Shown piece after piece: positions 47,383 through 58,904 of a DNA stretch of 64,000 nucleotides. How positions within the stretch are numbered: the first letter of the stretch is position 1; each line of letters starts with the position of its first letter. Below the pieces are notes generated by a model. That model made no database searches, was not told where the DNA came from, and worked only from the letters and a program-made list of their open reading frames with translations. This stretch comes from Lycorma delicatula (taxonomy: Eukaryota > Arthropoda > Insecta > Hemiptera > Fulgoridae): positions 77,005,189 through 77,069,188 of the forward strand of contig NC_134455.1 of assembly GCF_047948215.1 (NCBI RefSeq), in the 5' to 3' direction. The position numbers and the translations under genes are program-made.

Positions 47383-47852
47383 ATACCGTGAAAGAGAAGG
47401 TCGCTTGTAACGAGATATTGGTTGTAACGAGCAAAATTCAGGGATTTCTTTTTTACCTCATTATTGATAAATTAACTTGTTTTTTGCGAGGTATCGGCGC
47501 ATTATAAAATTTGTATACGAGAATTTTCATTTTTTTAATACTGTAACTCAAAAAAAGTTATATAACAACCAAATAATCTCAACACAAAGGAAATTCCATT
47601 TGCTCATTTACGAAATATACATTAACGATTTATACGTAAAGATTGTTTTTTTCCTCTTTTTCTCCCTACCTCCTTCGGCCGGACCCACAACTAAATATAA
47701 CGCAGCCCAAGGGGTCATCATGTATAATGACAGATAATGACGGCGTAAAAATTTACGGTTTCGAGGTTGGAACTCGAAATTACCGAGCATTTGGCTGTAA
47801 CGAGCATATTTGATCGCACCTTGAATCTCGGCATACCCAAGTTTTACCGTAT
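47383..47852. mobile_element. Possible pogo-like non-autonomous element
   Basis: Left end ataccgtgaaagagaaggtc with two ttgtaacgag motifs (47405, 47422). The right side has ggctgtaacgagcat (47792), a cgaggt/aactcg stretch, and cccaagttttaccgtat at the end. The extreme ends resemble each other as inverted copies (ataccgtgaaa versus atacggtaaaa). Repeated 'aacgag' and a g/taaaacttg-type terminus fit pogo/Tigger-like MITEs, and a pogo-like transposase fragment lies at 58510. No protein is encoded; moderately uncertain. Confidence 0.4.
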
Positions 47853-47961
47853 TTAATACGTTTACATTTTTCGAAATTGTAAAAGATTGATTTTTAAATA
47901 CTCAAGGTTTTATTTAATTAATATATATCAATTTAATTAGTTTTTTTTTTTAGTGTAAAGA

Positions 47962-48064
47962 TAAACCTGAGTGAGTTTTGAACCCGGGACCTCCGCACGA
48001 AATGCCGACACGCTATCTACTCAGACACGGAAAGATGTGTCTGAGTAGACACATCTACTCAGAC
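47962..48064 (-). mobile_element. tRNA-like SINE head with a local inverted repeat
   Basis: On the minus strand ccgtgtctgagtagatagcg resembles a tRNA D-arm/A-box region and gtcccgggttcaaaactcac carries a B-box core. It differs from families 1 and 2. At its left end (plus view) ctactcagacac at 48017-48028 is mirrored by gtgtctgagtag at 48037-48048, and ctactcagac occurs again at 48055-48064. Confidence 0.5.
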
Positions 48065-49211
48065 CCCCCCAATTTAAGTTTTAGTTATTCATAATAAAGA
48101 TAAAGTTTATTTATCTTTAAAGATAAACAGTCGATTTTAGTAGGAAAAGGTTATTACTTTAAACAAAAGTCACATCTTATAGGTCTGAAGAAATCTTAAC
48201 ACGTTAACATGTGTAACCTATATGTGCAGACTATATATATTTTATAATAAAAAAATTTGTTCCCTATAGAAAGTCGTGATTTATTGCCACCTAGCAAAAA
48301 CGACTGACGCTTGTTAATTTAAATGTTTTGTTTATATATGATTTTTCCAAGTGAAATGTTTACTTCGTTGCATGTCCGAGAATTTCCGTTCTACCTGAAG
48401 AAATTATTGTTGTTTACCAATACATTTATACATATTTATTTCTTTCCTCAAAATAAAGGTTAGATTTTGACACTTATTTTAAGTTTCCACTTTTTATGCG
48501 TAACAGTTAGATTTTACTAAAATTTATTTGCAGGATTTTGGAAGCTTTAGTTAATAAATCATCCGTTGTTGGTAACGTCATATCATATACTAAAATATCT
48601 AATATTACTGAATCTTGTTCTCCATGTACTAGGCCTTGTGTAGTGTCATTTTATAAAATGAACAAATTAAAAAATACATAGTAAGAAATGAACTATGACA
48701 CATTTTTAATATTTACACTTAACAAAAGAAAAAACACACGAAGACAATGTATAGAAATTCATGATGCACATTTTGTACCGCATTATTCATTACAATATAT
48801 AAATAACGAAATTCAATTACATATAATTCAATTTCTTATTAAATTATTATGTAAAATTAGTGATTAATCGATGAATTTTACTACCATATATTCCTCTGTC
48901 AATTTATAATTTTTCCCTTTGGACTACTTTCTAAGGTTTTACACATTAGGAAAAAAAACACGAATGAAATGTAGTGTACATGGTATACGTGTCATGGTAA
49001 TTTACTGGGTACTGGATTTACTGGGTAGGTCATAAAAACTGGTTTAAATCCAAATAGAACCTACGAAAAACAGCCTAGGGCTGAAAAGGAAGTGTACTAT
49101 TGTTTAATGTATGTAAACAATGATCAATTCCTTTTCTTCTAAGTATTATACATTATTAAATAAATATTGATAAAATAGTTGTAAATAACTGTTACATAAT
49201 CTTTACTGACG
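48065..49211. other. AT-rich non-coding DNA
   Basis: Nothing recognised. Confidence 0.4.
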
Positions 49212-49936
49212 TTAAAAATCTGATGTGGAGAACACATGACTTCCTTGTACGCCTATTAAATTATATTTTCACATGGTTTTTTTTTTTTTTAATGAAAATT
49301 ACATAAAATTTTATTTCATTAATTAAAACAGTTCTGATATTTTATCATATTATTATTATTATTATAATTTTTTTTTTTTTTGTTATTATTGAATTATTAT
49401 TCATCGTAACAATTTGTTTACAATGAAAGGTTAATAATTTTTAATAAAACAATAAATTTAAATTTAAATTTAAAAAAAAAAACGAGATAAAGTCTGATTC
49501 TACCCGATGTGCCTTTCACTAAGATCAAAATATTTCATAAATTCAAAATTTAATTTCCTATAACTCTGGAACCAATGAAAATAAGTATCTCTTTATCTCT
49601 TATGATGTATCGTCGGAAAGCTCTCAATGAGTGTTTATTACTGCAGTTAAGGAAAAGTCAAAAATCCAGATTTTTGGGGATTTTGGGTTTTTTGGACACT
49701 TTTGGTTCAGTCGATTGCAATAAAAAGGGCAGGTAAACAACTTGATGTTAAACAGTCCTAATCCAAAATTTCAACATCCTACGATTATTCGTTTATAATT
49801 ATGCGAGATACAAACTTACGTACAGACGTCACGCCGAAACTAGTCAAAATGGATTGACGGATGGTCAAAATGGATCTGGAAACCGAAATTTTTCATAATC
49901 ACAATACTGCCTTTACATCATACAAGGAAGTAAAAA
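49212..49936 (+). repeat. Repeat H, copy 3 (internally shortened)
   Basis: Left end aaaaatctgatgtggagaac and acatgacttccttgtacgcc; right part with aaccaatgaaaataagtatc, gctctcaatgagtgtttatt, ttggttcagtcgattgcaat and cgaaactagtcaaaatggat; right end catacaaggaagt. The right end inverted reads acttccttgta, matching the left-end motif. Confidence 0.85.
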
Positions 49937-49958
49937 ATAGTAAGTAATATCTGTATTT

Positions 49959-49982
49959 AAATATATATATATATATATATAT
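49959..49982. repeat. (TA)n microsatellite
   Basis: Uninterrupted AT/TA run. Confidence 0.9.
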
Positions 49983-50708
49983 AAAACATATGCATGTATT
50001 TCTGATTATATAATCCGTGTACTATTGTGTTATATTGTTTATATTTATTATATTATCCGTGTATTATATAATAGTATACGAAAAAAAAGATTAATGAAAT
50101 ATTAAAATAATAAAATATTTAAAAAAAATCTAAATTGGTAAACACACTGAATGAAAAATCTATTTGTTAGACAGTTTCGGTATACGTTTACATTTTTTTG
50201 TGAGCGGGCGTAAATTTAAGTAAGATAATTATTTTAAGATAACTAATTACTATATTTGAACTTAAAATAACTTTTTTATTTATTTTAAGTTAAACACCGT
50301 ACTTACAATTGAATAAAAAAAAGACAAAGATACTTTTCTTTATAGTATTTTCTCGTTTTTTAATGAAAAATCATATTAATGAAATAAAATTGTGCAGGGT
50401 AACAAAAAGTGAATAATGAATTAAATAAAATACCTGGTAACCTTTCACCATTATTATTACTACTTATTTTTTGAGGTTTTTGGGGCACCAACTACTATGG
50501 TTATTCTACTACTATTCGTCAAAAATAGACGAAAATATTTCTTCCCCCTGATAAGAACACTAGCGACGTAGTCAGAAGACTAGTCTTTTGAATACAGGCA
50601 TCTAATAAATTGACTTGTCAAAGAATTAATAAACCCGGAAGGAACACACGATTTCAAAAATATAAAGGGGCATTGCCTTTTAAAAACACTTCAGAACTCG
50701 TTAAAGAT
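49983..50708. other. AT-rich non-coding DNA
   Basis: Nothing recognised. Confidence 0.4.
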
Positions 50709-50732
50709 TCATTATTATTATTATTATTATTT

Positions 50733-51384
50733 TTTTTTTTTAACTGAATTTTTACGGGCATCGACTGCTAAGGTCATTAGCCCTCGTCACATTCTTTAAA
50801 ATAAATTATTATCTCCATCAGGATCGTCATATGTAAGGGTGTAAAGGGCCCTTACATTTTATTTAAAAACACAAACTTCACAATAAACATTAAAACATAA
50901 AAGACAAGGACAATCACAAACACTTACGGGGTGTAAAGGGCCCCAATATTAAAATTTGAGATAGGTTCTCAAAAGACCATAAAATTAAAATTAAAATTAA
51001 TCTTATCAATACCATATCTTTCTTTCTTTCTTCTACGAAGTCTCATTTATAGTTTGTTTAAGCACCCTCGGGGCGACCAGAACCGCCGTTGAGCAGTATA
51101 TCAGTCGTGCCAGGGTGCCGTGGCAGTTGAATCCTTCTTATATCAGGCCATAGGCATGCACGGCGTACACCCATAGCCTCGCGCCCTCAATCCACCCTTG
51201 AGGGTCCCCCATGCCATCATCGGACACACCCCGACTCACTGCTCTTGAATGCAGGTGAGCCAAAATGGCCTAGGCAAGAGGGCTACCTCCCGTCACTATA
51301 CGTGCCACGCTTCGAGACTCCCTTATATGTATATATAAAAACTACCGCTTAGAGTATCTTTTACCACAGCTTTAAACTTCCATT
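50733..51384 (-). other. 3' UTR of the I-clade element
   Basis: Follows the ORF2 stop. The part next to the ORF (51060-51320) is GC-rich, and the distal part is AT-rich with ggtgtaaagggccc present twice (about 50838 and 50937). It ends with the conserved terminal block and the (TAA)n tail. No open frame. Confidence 0.65.
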
Positions 51385-54300
51385 TTATAGACTTTTAAGA
51401 AGTCCACTGGCGTGTAAAAATGCAACTATATTTTCTTCATTTCCATTATCCAGATCAGCACTAATATTATTTGTAAGACGGAACCTCTTTCTGAGGTCCT
51501 CATATATGGTACACTCTTCTATTAGATGCTTGATTGTCAGTGTTTTATTACAAACACCGCACATTGGTCTCACTTCGCCGGTTAACAAATATAAATTTGT
51601 TAATCGCGTGTGACCGATTCTAAGTCTGGTCACCGCTACTTGTTCACGGCGAGTCAACTTAAAGTCGCTTTTCAATTATAAGGAGAAGTTTTAACTGAGT
51701 TTAATTTTGTATTTAAACTCCTCCATTCAGCGTTCCACTTGTTTTTTACTATGTTTGTTAGACGGTTTTTAACATCTGCCACTCTTACAGGAAATGCATC
51801 CAAATCATCGCAGACTGTTGCCTTTCTGGCAGCTTCGTCTGCGATTTCATTACCTGTAATACCAGCATGCCCCGGAGTCCATACAAAAACCCATCGCTGT
51901 CCTCGTTGTTTTAGTACGTATAAAATGGACAGGATGTTTGCAATTAGGACATCCTTAATGTTCTTGTTCCGAATTGCAACGAGTGCACTTAATGAATCGG
52001 AACATATTAGCACTCTCTCTTCGCAATAGTGTTCAGTGTAGCGAAGAGCTTGCTGAATTGCAGTGAGTTCTGCCGTGTAGACACTGGCCACATCTGGCAG
52101 TCTCCAAAAGTGGGCTTCTTCATTTACATATATCGAGCATCCAACACCATGTTCGGTTTTAGAACCGTCAGTATAAATTCTAATATGTTCTTCGTAATTA
52201 CTGACGGTTGCCAAAAATTCCTGCTGGATGATCACTGCTGGTTTCTTTTTTATTTCTCCTTGAGAGAGATCCAAACTTGTATTTACCGCTGGCAAGAGCC
52301 ATGGCGGTATTTCTCTAGTAGAAATTGCTAGAGTCTCTGGTATAGCAATTTCATATTTTCTTCTTAATTCGTGGTACCTAATTCCGGCTGGTCTGGAATA
52401 GGTAGCACGACGTTCGTGTAATGCAGCCATGGGATGAATCGTAAACAATTTATTATTTATATGAACAGGGAAAGCCCATATATTTGCTGCATATCTTAAC
52501 AAGAGGATCTCTCTTCTATAATGTAGTGGCATTATTCCGGCTTCAGACATCAGACTAGCCGCCGGACTTGTGCGGAAAGCACCTGTTGCATATCTTATTC
52601 CGCTATTATGAACTACGTCTAACTTTCTTAAGTGCGACTTTCTAGCGGATGAATATACGATACATCCGTAGTCTAGTTTAGATTGAACCAATGCTTTATA
52701 CAGTCTCAATAATGTCTCTTTTTCTGAGCCCCAATTTAAGTTCGATAAACATTTTATAATGTTTAGGGCTCTTTTGCATCTATCACTCAAGTCCTGTATA
52801 TGTAATCCCCATGTAAGGGATTTATCCAATACTAGTCCTAAATACTTTACGCTGTCTTTATATTTTATTGGATTATCATCAATTGTCAACGCCGGACTTT
52901 GATGAGGAATTCTCTTCCTACAAAAGTGTACACAGCACGTTTTTTCTAGTGAGAATTGGAATCCGTTATTCCTTGCAACTTCATTTAGAGCATTGATCGC
53001 TCGTTGCAATTTGTACCTCACCATAGCAGTCTTGTTGCTGGCATATACGATTGCCAGATCATCAACATAGACGCTTTTGCTGATTTCTACTGGAATGGCT
53101 AATATCAATTTATTAATGGCAATGGTAAACAAGGTACCACTCAACGGCGAACCTTGCGGTATGCCATTTTCCAATATTCTTTCACATGAATATTCATTTT
53201 TGACGCGTACTTGGAAGGTACGGTCATTCATGTAGCTGCTGAGCAGTATAAGCAGATTGCCACGAATGCCCCATTCATGTAACTGGAGCATTATACCATG
53301 ACGCCAGGTCATATCGAAAGCCTTCTGAAGATCAAAGAAGACTCCGACACAATGTTTCCTTGTAATAAAGCTGTTATCTATAATGTCCTCTAAGCTGATC
53401 ATTTGATCAGTGGTAGAATGGTATTGTCGAAAACCTGCTTGATACGGTGATTTTTTTCTTTTTCCAAAACCCAGACGAGTCGATTATGAATCATTTTTTC
53501 CAATATTTTCCCCATAGCACACGTCAAAGAAATAGGACGGTAGCTATTGGGGTCTGTTAAATTTTTATTTTTCTTTGGTACTGGAACAACATGAGCTTTT
53601 TTCCACTGCTGCGGGTACGTTCCATCCCGCCATATTTGATTATAAAGTTCTAATAATCTACACTTTGCAGTGGTATTCAGCTGCCTGATCATATTATAGT
53701 GGATTTCATCCGGAGCAGCAGATGTGTTACCTGCTTTTTCCAACGCTTTCGCGAGTTCTTCCATTTTAAATGGTACATTATATGAGTAATTATACTCAGT
53801 TCTAAAATTTAGTAGACCTTCGAGTTCTTCTTTTTTGGTTCGAAAACCTTCCTCGTAGTTGGCCGTTTTGCTGGCCTTTTCGAAATGATTGGATAACAGC
53901 TCTGCAATTTCATATGGAGTATCTTTTATTTCATCTTCATCTTGAAGGCTAGTTATGGGAGCAAAATCATTACGCCCACAAATCGCCTTCACTTTCCTCC
54001 AAACATCTGATGCAGTAGTAGTTTTGTCGATGGATGACACGTATTGCTGCCAGGATGGTGTTTTCGAATCTATCATAAGACGTTTTGCATTCGCCCTGTA
54101 TTTCTTAAAGGCAACAAGATTTTCTATACTAGGACGCTTCTTAAAGGCGTTATACGCCCTTTTCTTTCTTTTTATAGCTTCACTTATTTCATCGTTCCAC
54201 CATGGAACGGGTTTCTTTGTAAGTTTCCCAGATGTTTTGGGAATATATCTCGATGCCGACTCAATTATTGCATTTGTTATGGCATCGACATCGTCTCCGA

Positions 54301-54946
54301 TAACTCCAGTTGTTTCTGGGAGTATCGTTCTAGCTGTGAAGCTCGTCCAGTCTGCCTTTTCAAATAACCATCTTTTAGGGATGGGATATATTGTTCTTGT
54401 AACATCAGTTACAATTTGCACCGGGAAATGATCGCTTCCATGCAGATCGTCTATAACATGGCAGCTGTACCTCGGTGCTATCGATCCGCTTATAAGTGCA
54501 ATATATACAGGACGTCGATCCATCTCTGGCATTGAAAAAGGTTCCTGATCCGTCGTTTAAAATAATAAGTTCTGAATTCATCAGGAACCCTTCCAGTTCT
54601 CTTCCACGGGGATCTACTCGATCCGATCCCCAAAGAGAATTATGAGCGTTAAAGTCACCCACCAGTAAAACAGGTGGGGGAAGCTCGGAAATTAGTCTTT
54701 CTATGTCATCCTTATTCCAATCGTAATTCGGTAAGTATATGCTGCAGTGACCTGGAGCGGACGCTTCATTCTAACGGCGACCGCTTGTAGGTTTGTGTTT
54801 AGAACAACCGCTTCGGTGGTAGCTCTAGTCGATGTTAATATAGCTACTCCACCTCTAACTCTTATATTTGGCGGTTGATCTTGCCGAAATATATTGAATC
54901 CTTTTAATTTAAAATTTTCATTTCGGCGGAAATGTGTCTCTTGCAG
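51385..54946 (-). pseudogene. I-clade ORF2: endonuclease, reverse transcriptase, RNase H, zinc knuckle
   Basis: Endonuclease parts: LQETHFRRNE from 54946, GDFNAHNSLWGSDRVDPRG (54662 frame), and DDLHGSDHFPVQIV in the 54532 frame, covering the catalytic E, D.N and SDH motifs. Reverse transcriptase: NTSAAPDEIHYNMIRQL, NSYRPISLTCAMGKILEKMI, then in the 53402-51672 frame FFDLQKAFD, NGIPQGSPLSGTLF and YVDD at 53058-53069. RNase H in the same frame: D412 in YTDGS, E445, D469 in CSDS, H512 and D522 in GHAGITGNEIAD, all catalytic residues present. Last frame (51675-51385): C39, C42, H50, C55 zinc knuckle. Frame breaks fall near 54720, 54500, in a 7-base homopolymer at 53451-53457, and at 51675. The 576-residue frame is the longest open frame in the window. 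Confidence 0.93.
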
Positions 54947-56396
54947 ACGGCTTCCGGTCTCCGTGTCGGAGACCACCGAAGCCGCCGACGACGACGGACA
55001 TGGATCGGCGCCGGTTTCAGGCGCCGATTGAGAGGCGGCAACCTGGCCACTCCCCGACACGGGGATAGCACCGGTCACCACCTGTGGGAGGGGGGACACT
55101 CGCCCCCCCTGTGTGATTTTTTGTGGCCTCTGAGGCTTAGAGGCCACTTCAGTTGCAGGAGGGTTGGGAGCCTCCATAACAGTCTCTGTAGGTATTATCG
55201 TTTTCTTGTCATCAAGAATCTCACTAAGACAGACTTGGCATTCTGCTTTGGCGTCCGTTTTCTTCAGCGCGAGAGCAGCTTTCGCTGTTTTATCTTCGGG
55301 AGGAGGCTGTACTAATATCTTTGGCTTTATTGGATCTTTAATATTGAAAGATTTCATTTTATTGTCAATAATTCTTTCAATCATGTTAGCCAAGTTCGGA
55401 GCAAGTTTACTGATGAGCTGACTTTCATCTACACCAATTGGAGCAGGAGCAGGAACAGTAGCCGCAGCTTGAGCATAAGATGTTGTTGCTCTGGGTTTGC
55501 GGGCGTTAACAATCTTTTTGGCTTCGAAGTAGCTGACTTTCTGCAGAGTTTTAACTTCCTGCACAGCTACTTCTTTTTTGTAGACAGGACAATTCCTGGA
55601 TCTACATGAATGCTGTCCCTTGCAATTGATGCATGTAGGGGGCTCTTTACACGGCTCTCCCTCATGCACCTCTTCGCCGCACACGCATATTTGCGTTCTC
55701 TCACATTTGATGGTGGTGTGGCCAAAACGTTGGCACTTGAAGCATCGCATTGGTTGCGGGATAAATGCCCGCACATCCAATCAATGTATGCCCGCTCTAA
55801 TCTCTCCGGCAAGGTAGGCCGGTTAAATGTGAGAACATGAGAGGCTGCAGGTAGGACCTCGCCATTCCTCCTCATGTTCAATCGGCGACACTCTATGACT
55901 CCCTGCGTTGACAACTCCTCAACAATTTCTTGTTCCGTACAATTTAGAAGGTCCCGACAGACGACCACACCTCTTGAGGTGTTGAGCGTACCGTGGGGAT
56001 CAACATGCACAGCCAGTTCTCCAATCTTTTTAAGCCCTAAAATCTTTTGAGACTGGACATCATTTACAGTCTCAACATGAAGTGCTTCCTTATTTCTTTT
56101 ACAGGGCCACCAGCGCATTTGGTTATCTCCCGAGCGATGAGAAAAGGACTCACCCTCGAAAAATTTCCATCCTCCTTGGTAATAACCAAATATTTAGGTT
56201 TCGGTGTATTATTGCTCTTGAAAAAAGCTCTTTGTAAGCTTTTTCTAGCCTCAATCTCTATCCTTTTAGTTTCCGCACTTTTTCTCCGTTTTGCCTCAGG
56301 CGAAAAGGCTGGTTCTAAACGAGGGTGTTTACGTGCACCCTCTGCCACGTTGGTTTGTTCAGGAAAATTCATGAACATTGATCCCTTCTGTAGCAA
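54947..56396 (-). pseudogene. I-clade ORF1 (Gag-like, three CCHC knuckles), frameshifted and fused to the endonuclease
   Basis: Pieces 56396-56064 (basic; KYLVITKEDGNFSRVSPFLI), 56118-55567 (VETVNDVQSQKILGLKKIGE, AVHVDPHGTLNTSRGVVVC) and 55780-54701 make one ORF1 with frameshifts near 56090 and 55785. In the last piece three knuckles are spaced C13-C16-H21-C26, C32-C34-H39-C44 and C50-C53-H57-C64, followed by an Ala/Pro-rich region and a low-complexity Ser/Thr end. This frame continues without a stop into endonuclease sequence at residue 279 (LQETH), so the ORF1 stop, the ORF2 start and the first ~35 endonuclease residues have been deleted. ORF1 normally binds element RNA as a nucleocapsid-like protein. 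Confidence 0.88.
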
Positions 56397-56920
56397 GGCT
56401 AGCCGCTGGGGTACACCCCCACTCCAGGGCTACTAACCTTGGAGGTCCGATCCGGTACTCCGGTGGAACCGGCATATGTCCTGGCAGAGAGCGGATGCGC
56501 AGTCTCTGCACTGACTCCAGGCTCCTACTCACCGAAGCTTTCAGAGCTCCCATGCACCGACATACATGGGCACCATTGCTACATGCTTGCCATCGCAGGG
56601 GGCATGTGGACAACGGAAGGGTCTCCGTTACACCTGCAATAACATTGACCCTGGCCGCCACATCGCCAGCTCTAAGAGTGGTATAAATCCATTTCCAAAA
56701 TCGTTTGTTATTCCATTTCCTGCAGGTAGCCAAAAATCCAGTCCGTTTAGTGACCTGAAGTTGGAACCAGGTCAAACTTATCAAAGCATAACCGAGGAAT
56801 TTACTCGGGACCCTGTTAGCCAGCTATATGTGATGTACAAAGGTACAGCTGTTGCCGCCCTGGACGTGGAACATAGATGTTGTGTTCCGGACGTGAGGAT
56901 TATCTACCTCAGGGCATTAT
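56397..56920 (-). other. 5' region of the I-clade element
   Basis: GC-richer than the flanks; open frames of 102-141 codons on both strands here reflect composition and have no motifs. The promoter of I-clade elements lies inside the 5' UTR, but I see no clear initiator. The composition drops to AT-rich at about 56920-56935. Confidence 0.5.
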
Positions 56921-56934
56921 TATTATTAAATTAA

Positions 56935-57561
56935 TTTATATTATTTGTATCACTTGTCTATATTTTGCGATGTACCAATAATTCTTTACTTTTCCATTAT
57001 ATAAATTAAAAAATAATAAATAAACTACTGAACATTATTTAAGTGATGAGGCTTTTCTTATGAGTTTGGTTCAAACTATAGGAAAAGATATAAAACATTA
57101 ATGACAGTGGTACATTAAATATTGGAGTTAATTAAAATATTATATAAAGTTTAAAAGTAAGGAAGACATTCTGAAATTCTGTAAAAATATTTTTCTTTTC
57201 TATTGAACAAACTTAATTAAAACTTTAAAAAAAAAAAATATTAAAATTTTTTTATTTACTTTCAACATTTTAAATACACTTACAAAAATATTTAAGTATC
57301 ACATAATAAAGTTTAAAATCTGAAATTCATCAGTTATTTATTTACATAGATTCCTTTTTTTTTTTAATAAAGACGGTATTTAACATAAAATTACACATAC
57401 AGTTTTCTCTTTTATAGAGAGATCAATATGATTGTGGATATTAGCTGCAAATATTTTGTTATAAACATATTACTACAAAGCAACACAGAAACTTTTCAAT
57501 ATTACACACTGATTCAAAGGGATTGTTGTGCATACATATTAAATATTATATACAAATATAC

Positions 57562-57601
<40 letters not shown>

Positions 57602-58509
57602 TTTATATGGGTGAGTGTCAAATGTGTGTGAATAGAGAATGTTTAATGTGTATAAATTATATTATAATCTACAAAACAGAGCTGTTTTGTTGGTGAGATG
57701 GGTCTCAGTTGACAAAAGCATAATTACTATTATAATATTAATCGAAAATAATATAACTATTATTTATTATTACTATTAATGTTATTTTTTTACTAATCCA
57801 CAACCGTAACTATCTAACACAGTACAAAATACAGGACTTTATACATTCCCATACGTATACGCATATTTGTCGAGTATAAATCGACAAAGCGAAAAGTTTA
57901 TCCATATTAGAGGCAGCACTAAGATTCTATTTATGTTGGGCTAAAAAGGGGCATTCTTATATATAGTTTTATAATTTATTTTTGAGGAAATGTACCACTT
58001 GAAATTACCTTAATGGATGGATTTATTATACAACGCTACGAGAATTATTTCTATTAATTACTTTTAATTTGCCATTTAAAATTGGTTATAATTCTGTACA
58101 GACATGTAATTTTTATTTACTTGAGTTAATGATTAATATATTGTAATTTACTATTTTATAATAGAAATAAAATTTCACGTTAAGTTTACTAAGAAGATTT
58201 TAAAATAATATAATAATAGGGGCTTACAGAAAAAAAATAATGACGGACAGAAGTGACTCGTCAGTAACGTAGTGTATGTACATTGTAGCTACAGAAATAT
58301 ATTGACGGTTAAACTGAGTCACCTTTTCCATTTTACCTGCATATGTATTATAGTTTTTGTTTTACTTATCTTCTTACTATACCAGATTATTGTAAACTGA
58401 AGCATCCACATTCAGTTGTTATTAATTTTTTGCTGTGAGCGTATCATATCGTGCGGATACAATATTTTATTTTACGTATCCTGTGTAATACGTTTAATAG
58501 TGATTTGAT
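56935..58509. other. AT-rich non-coding DNA
   Basis: No gene recognised. A (TA)n run lies at 57562-57600. Confidence 0.4.
57562..57600. repeat. (TA)n microsatellite
   Basis: Uninterrupted TA run. Confidence 0.9.
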
Positions 58510-58737
58510 ATGACTTCGCGAAAAATATTCACTACAGAGGAAAAGACGTACATTATCTGATTGTTAGAGATTGATGAAACTAATAAGGATATTGCCCCAG
58601 AATTAGGCGTAGGTCATTCGACAATATCGGTGATATGGAAAAACCGTGAAAATATTAAGAAAAATTTATATGGGACTGAGACTGCAACATGTTTCACCCG
58701 TTCACGACTTAATATATGTTACAGTCTCAATCATTAA
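58510..58737 (+). pseudogene. pogo/Tigger-like transposase, N-terminal helix-turn-helix fragment
   Basis: From ATG 58510 one frame reads MTSRKIFTTEEKTYII, an in-frame TGA at 58558-58560, then LLEIDETNKDIAPELGVGHS and TISVIWKNRENIKKN, ending at TAA 58735-58737. The pattern 'K.DIA.E.G...STIS.IWKNRE.I' is the CENP-B/psq-type helix-turn-helix that opens pogo/Tigger (Tc1-mariner superfamily) transposases and binds the element's ends. The second DNA-binding domain and the DDE catalytic domain are absent downstream, replaced by the foldback at 58905. Only the first ~55 residues are recognisable. Confidence 0.75.
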
Positions 58738-58904
58738 AGATTTGAATATCTCGGCACAATTTGAACAAAATCCAAAAAGTATTACTTACCAGTATCAAAA
58801 AGTTTAAAACTTTTGGGGACTAGAAAATTTTTGATTCTCAATGTGAGCGGTTGGCGAAAAAATTTGAGAATCAATACTATAAAAAATTTTTATTGTATGT
58901 ATAA

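Larger units (their letters stand above)
50709..56920 (-). mobile_element. Nearly full-length I-clade non-LTR retrotransposon
   Basis: In transcription order (right to left): a GC-rich 5' region to about 56400, ORF1 with three CCHC knuckles, APE-type endonuclease, reverse transcriptase, RNase H, a C-terminal CCHC, a 3' UTR of about 650 bp and a terminal A-run followed by (TAA)n (seen as (ATT)n then T-run at 50709-50740). RNase H plus the C-terminal CCHC and the TAA tail point to the I clade. The block from 50760 (gcatcgactgctaaggtcat) recurs at the end of the relic at 8315. The 5' boundary is estimated from the change to AT-rich DNA. Several frameshifts and one deletion make it non-autonomous now. 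Confidence 0.88.

Noticed and set aside
53955..54431. 158-codon + strand frame
   Set aside because: Lies antisense to the I-clade ORF2; shadow of a real coding region.
56378..56934. Several 67-141 codon frames on both strands
   Set aside because: Fall in the GC-rich 5' region of the I-clade element, share no motif, and are expected from composition.
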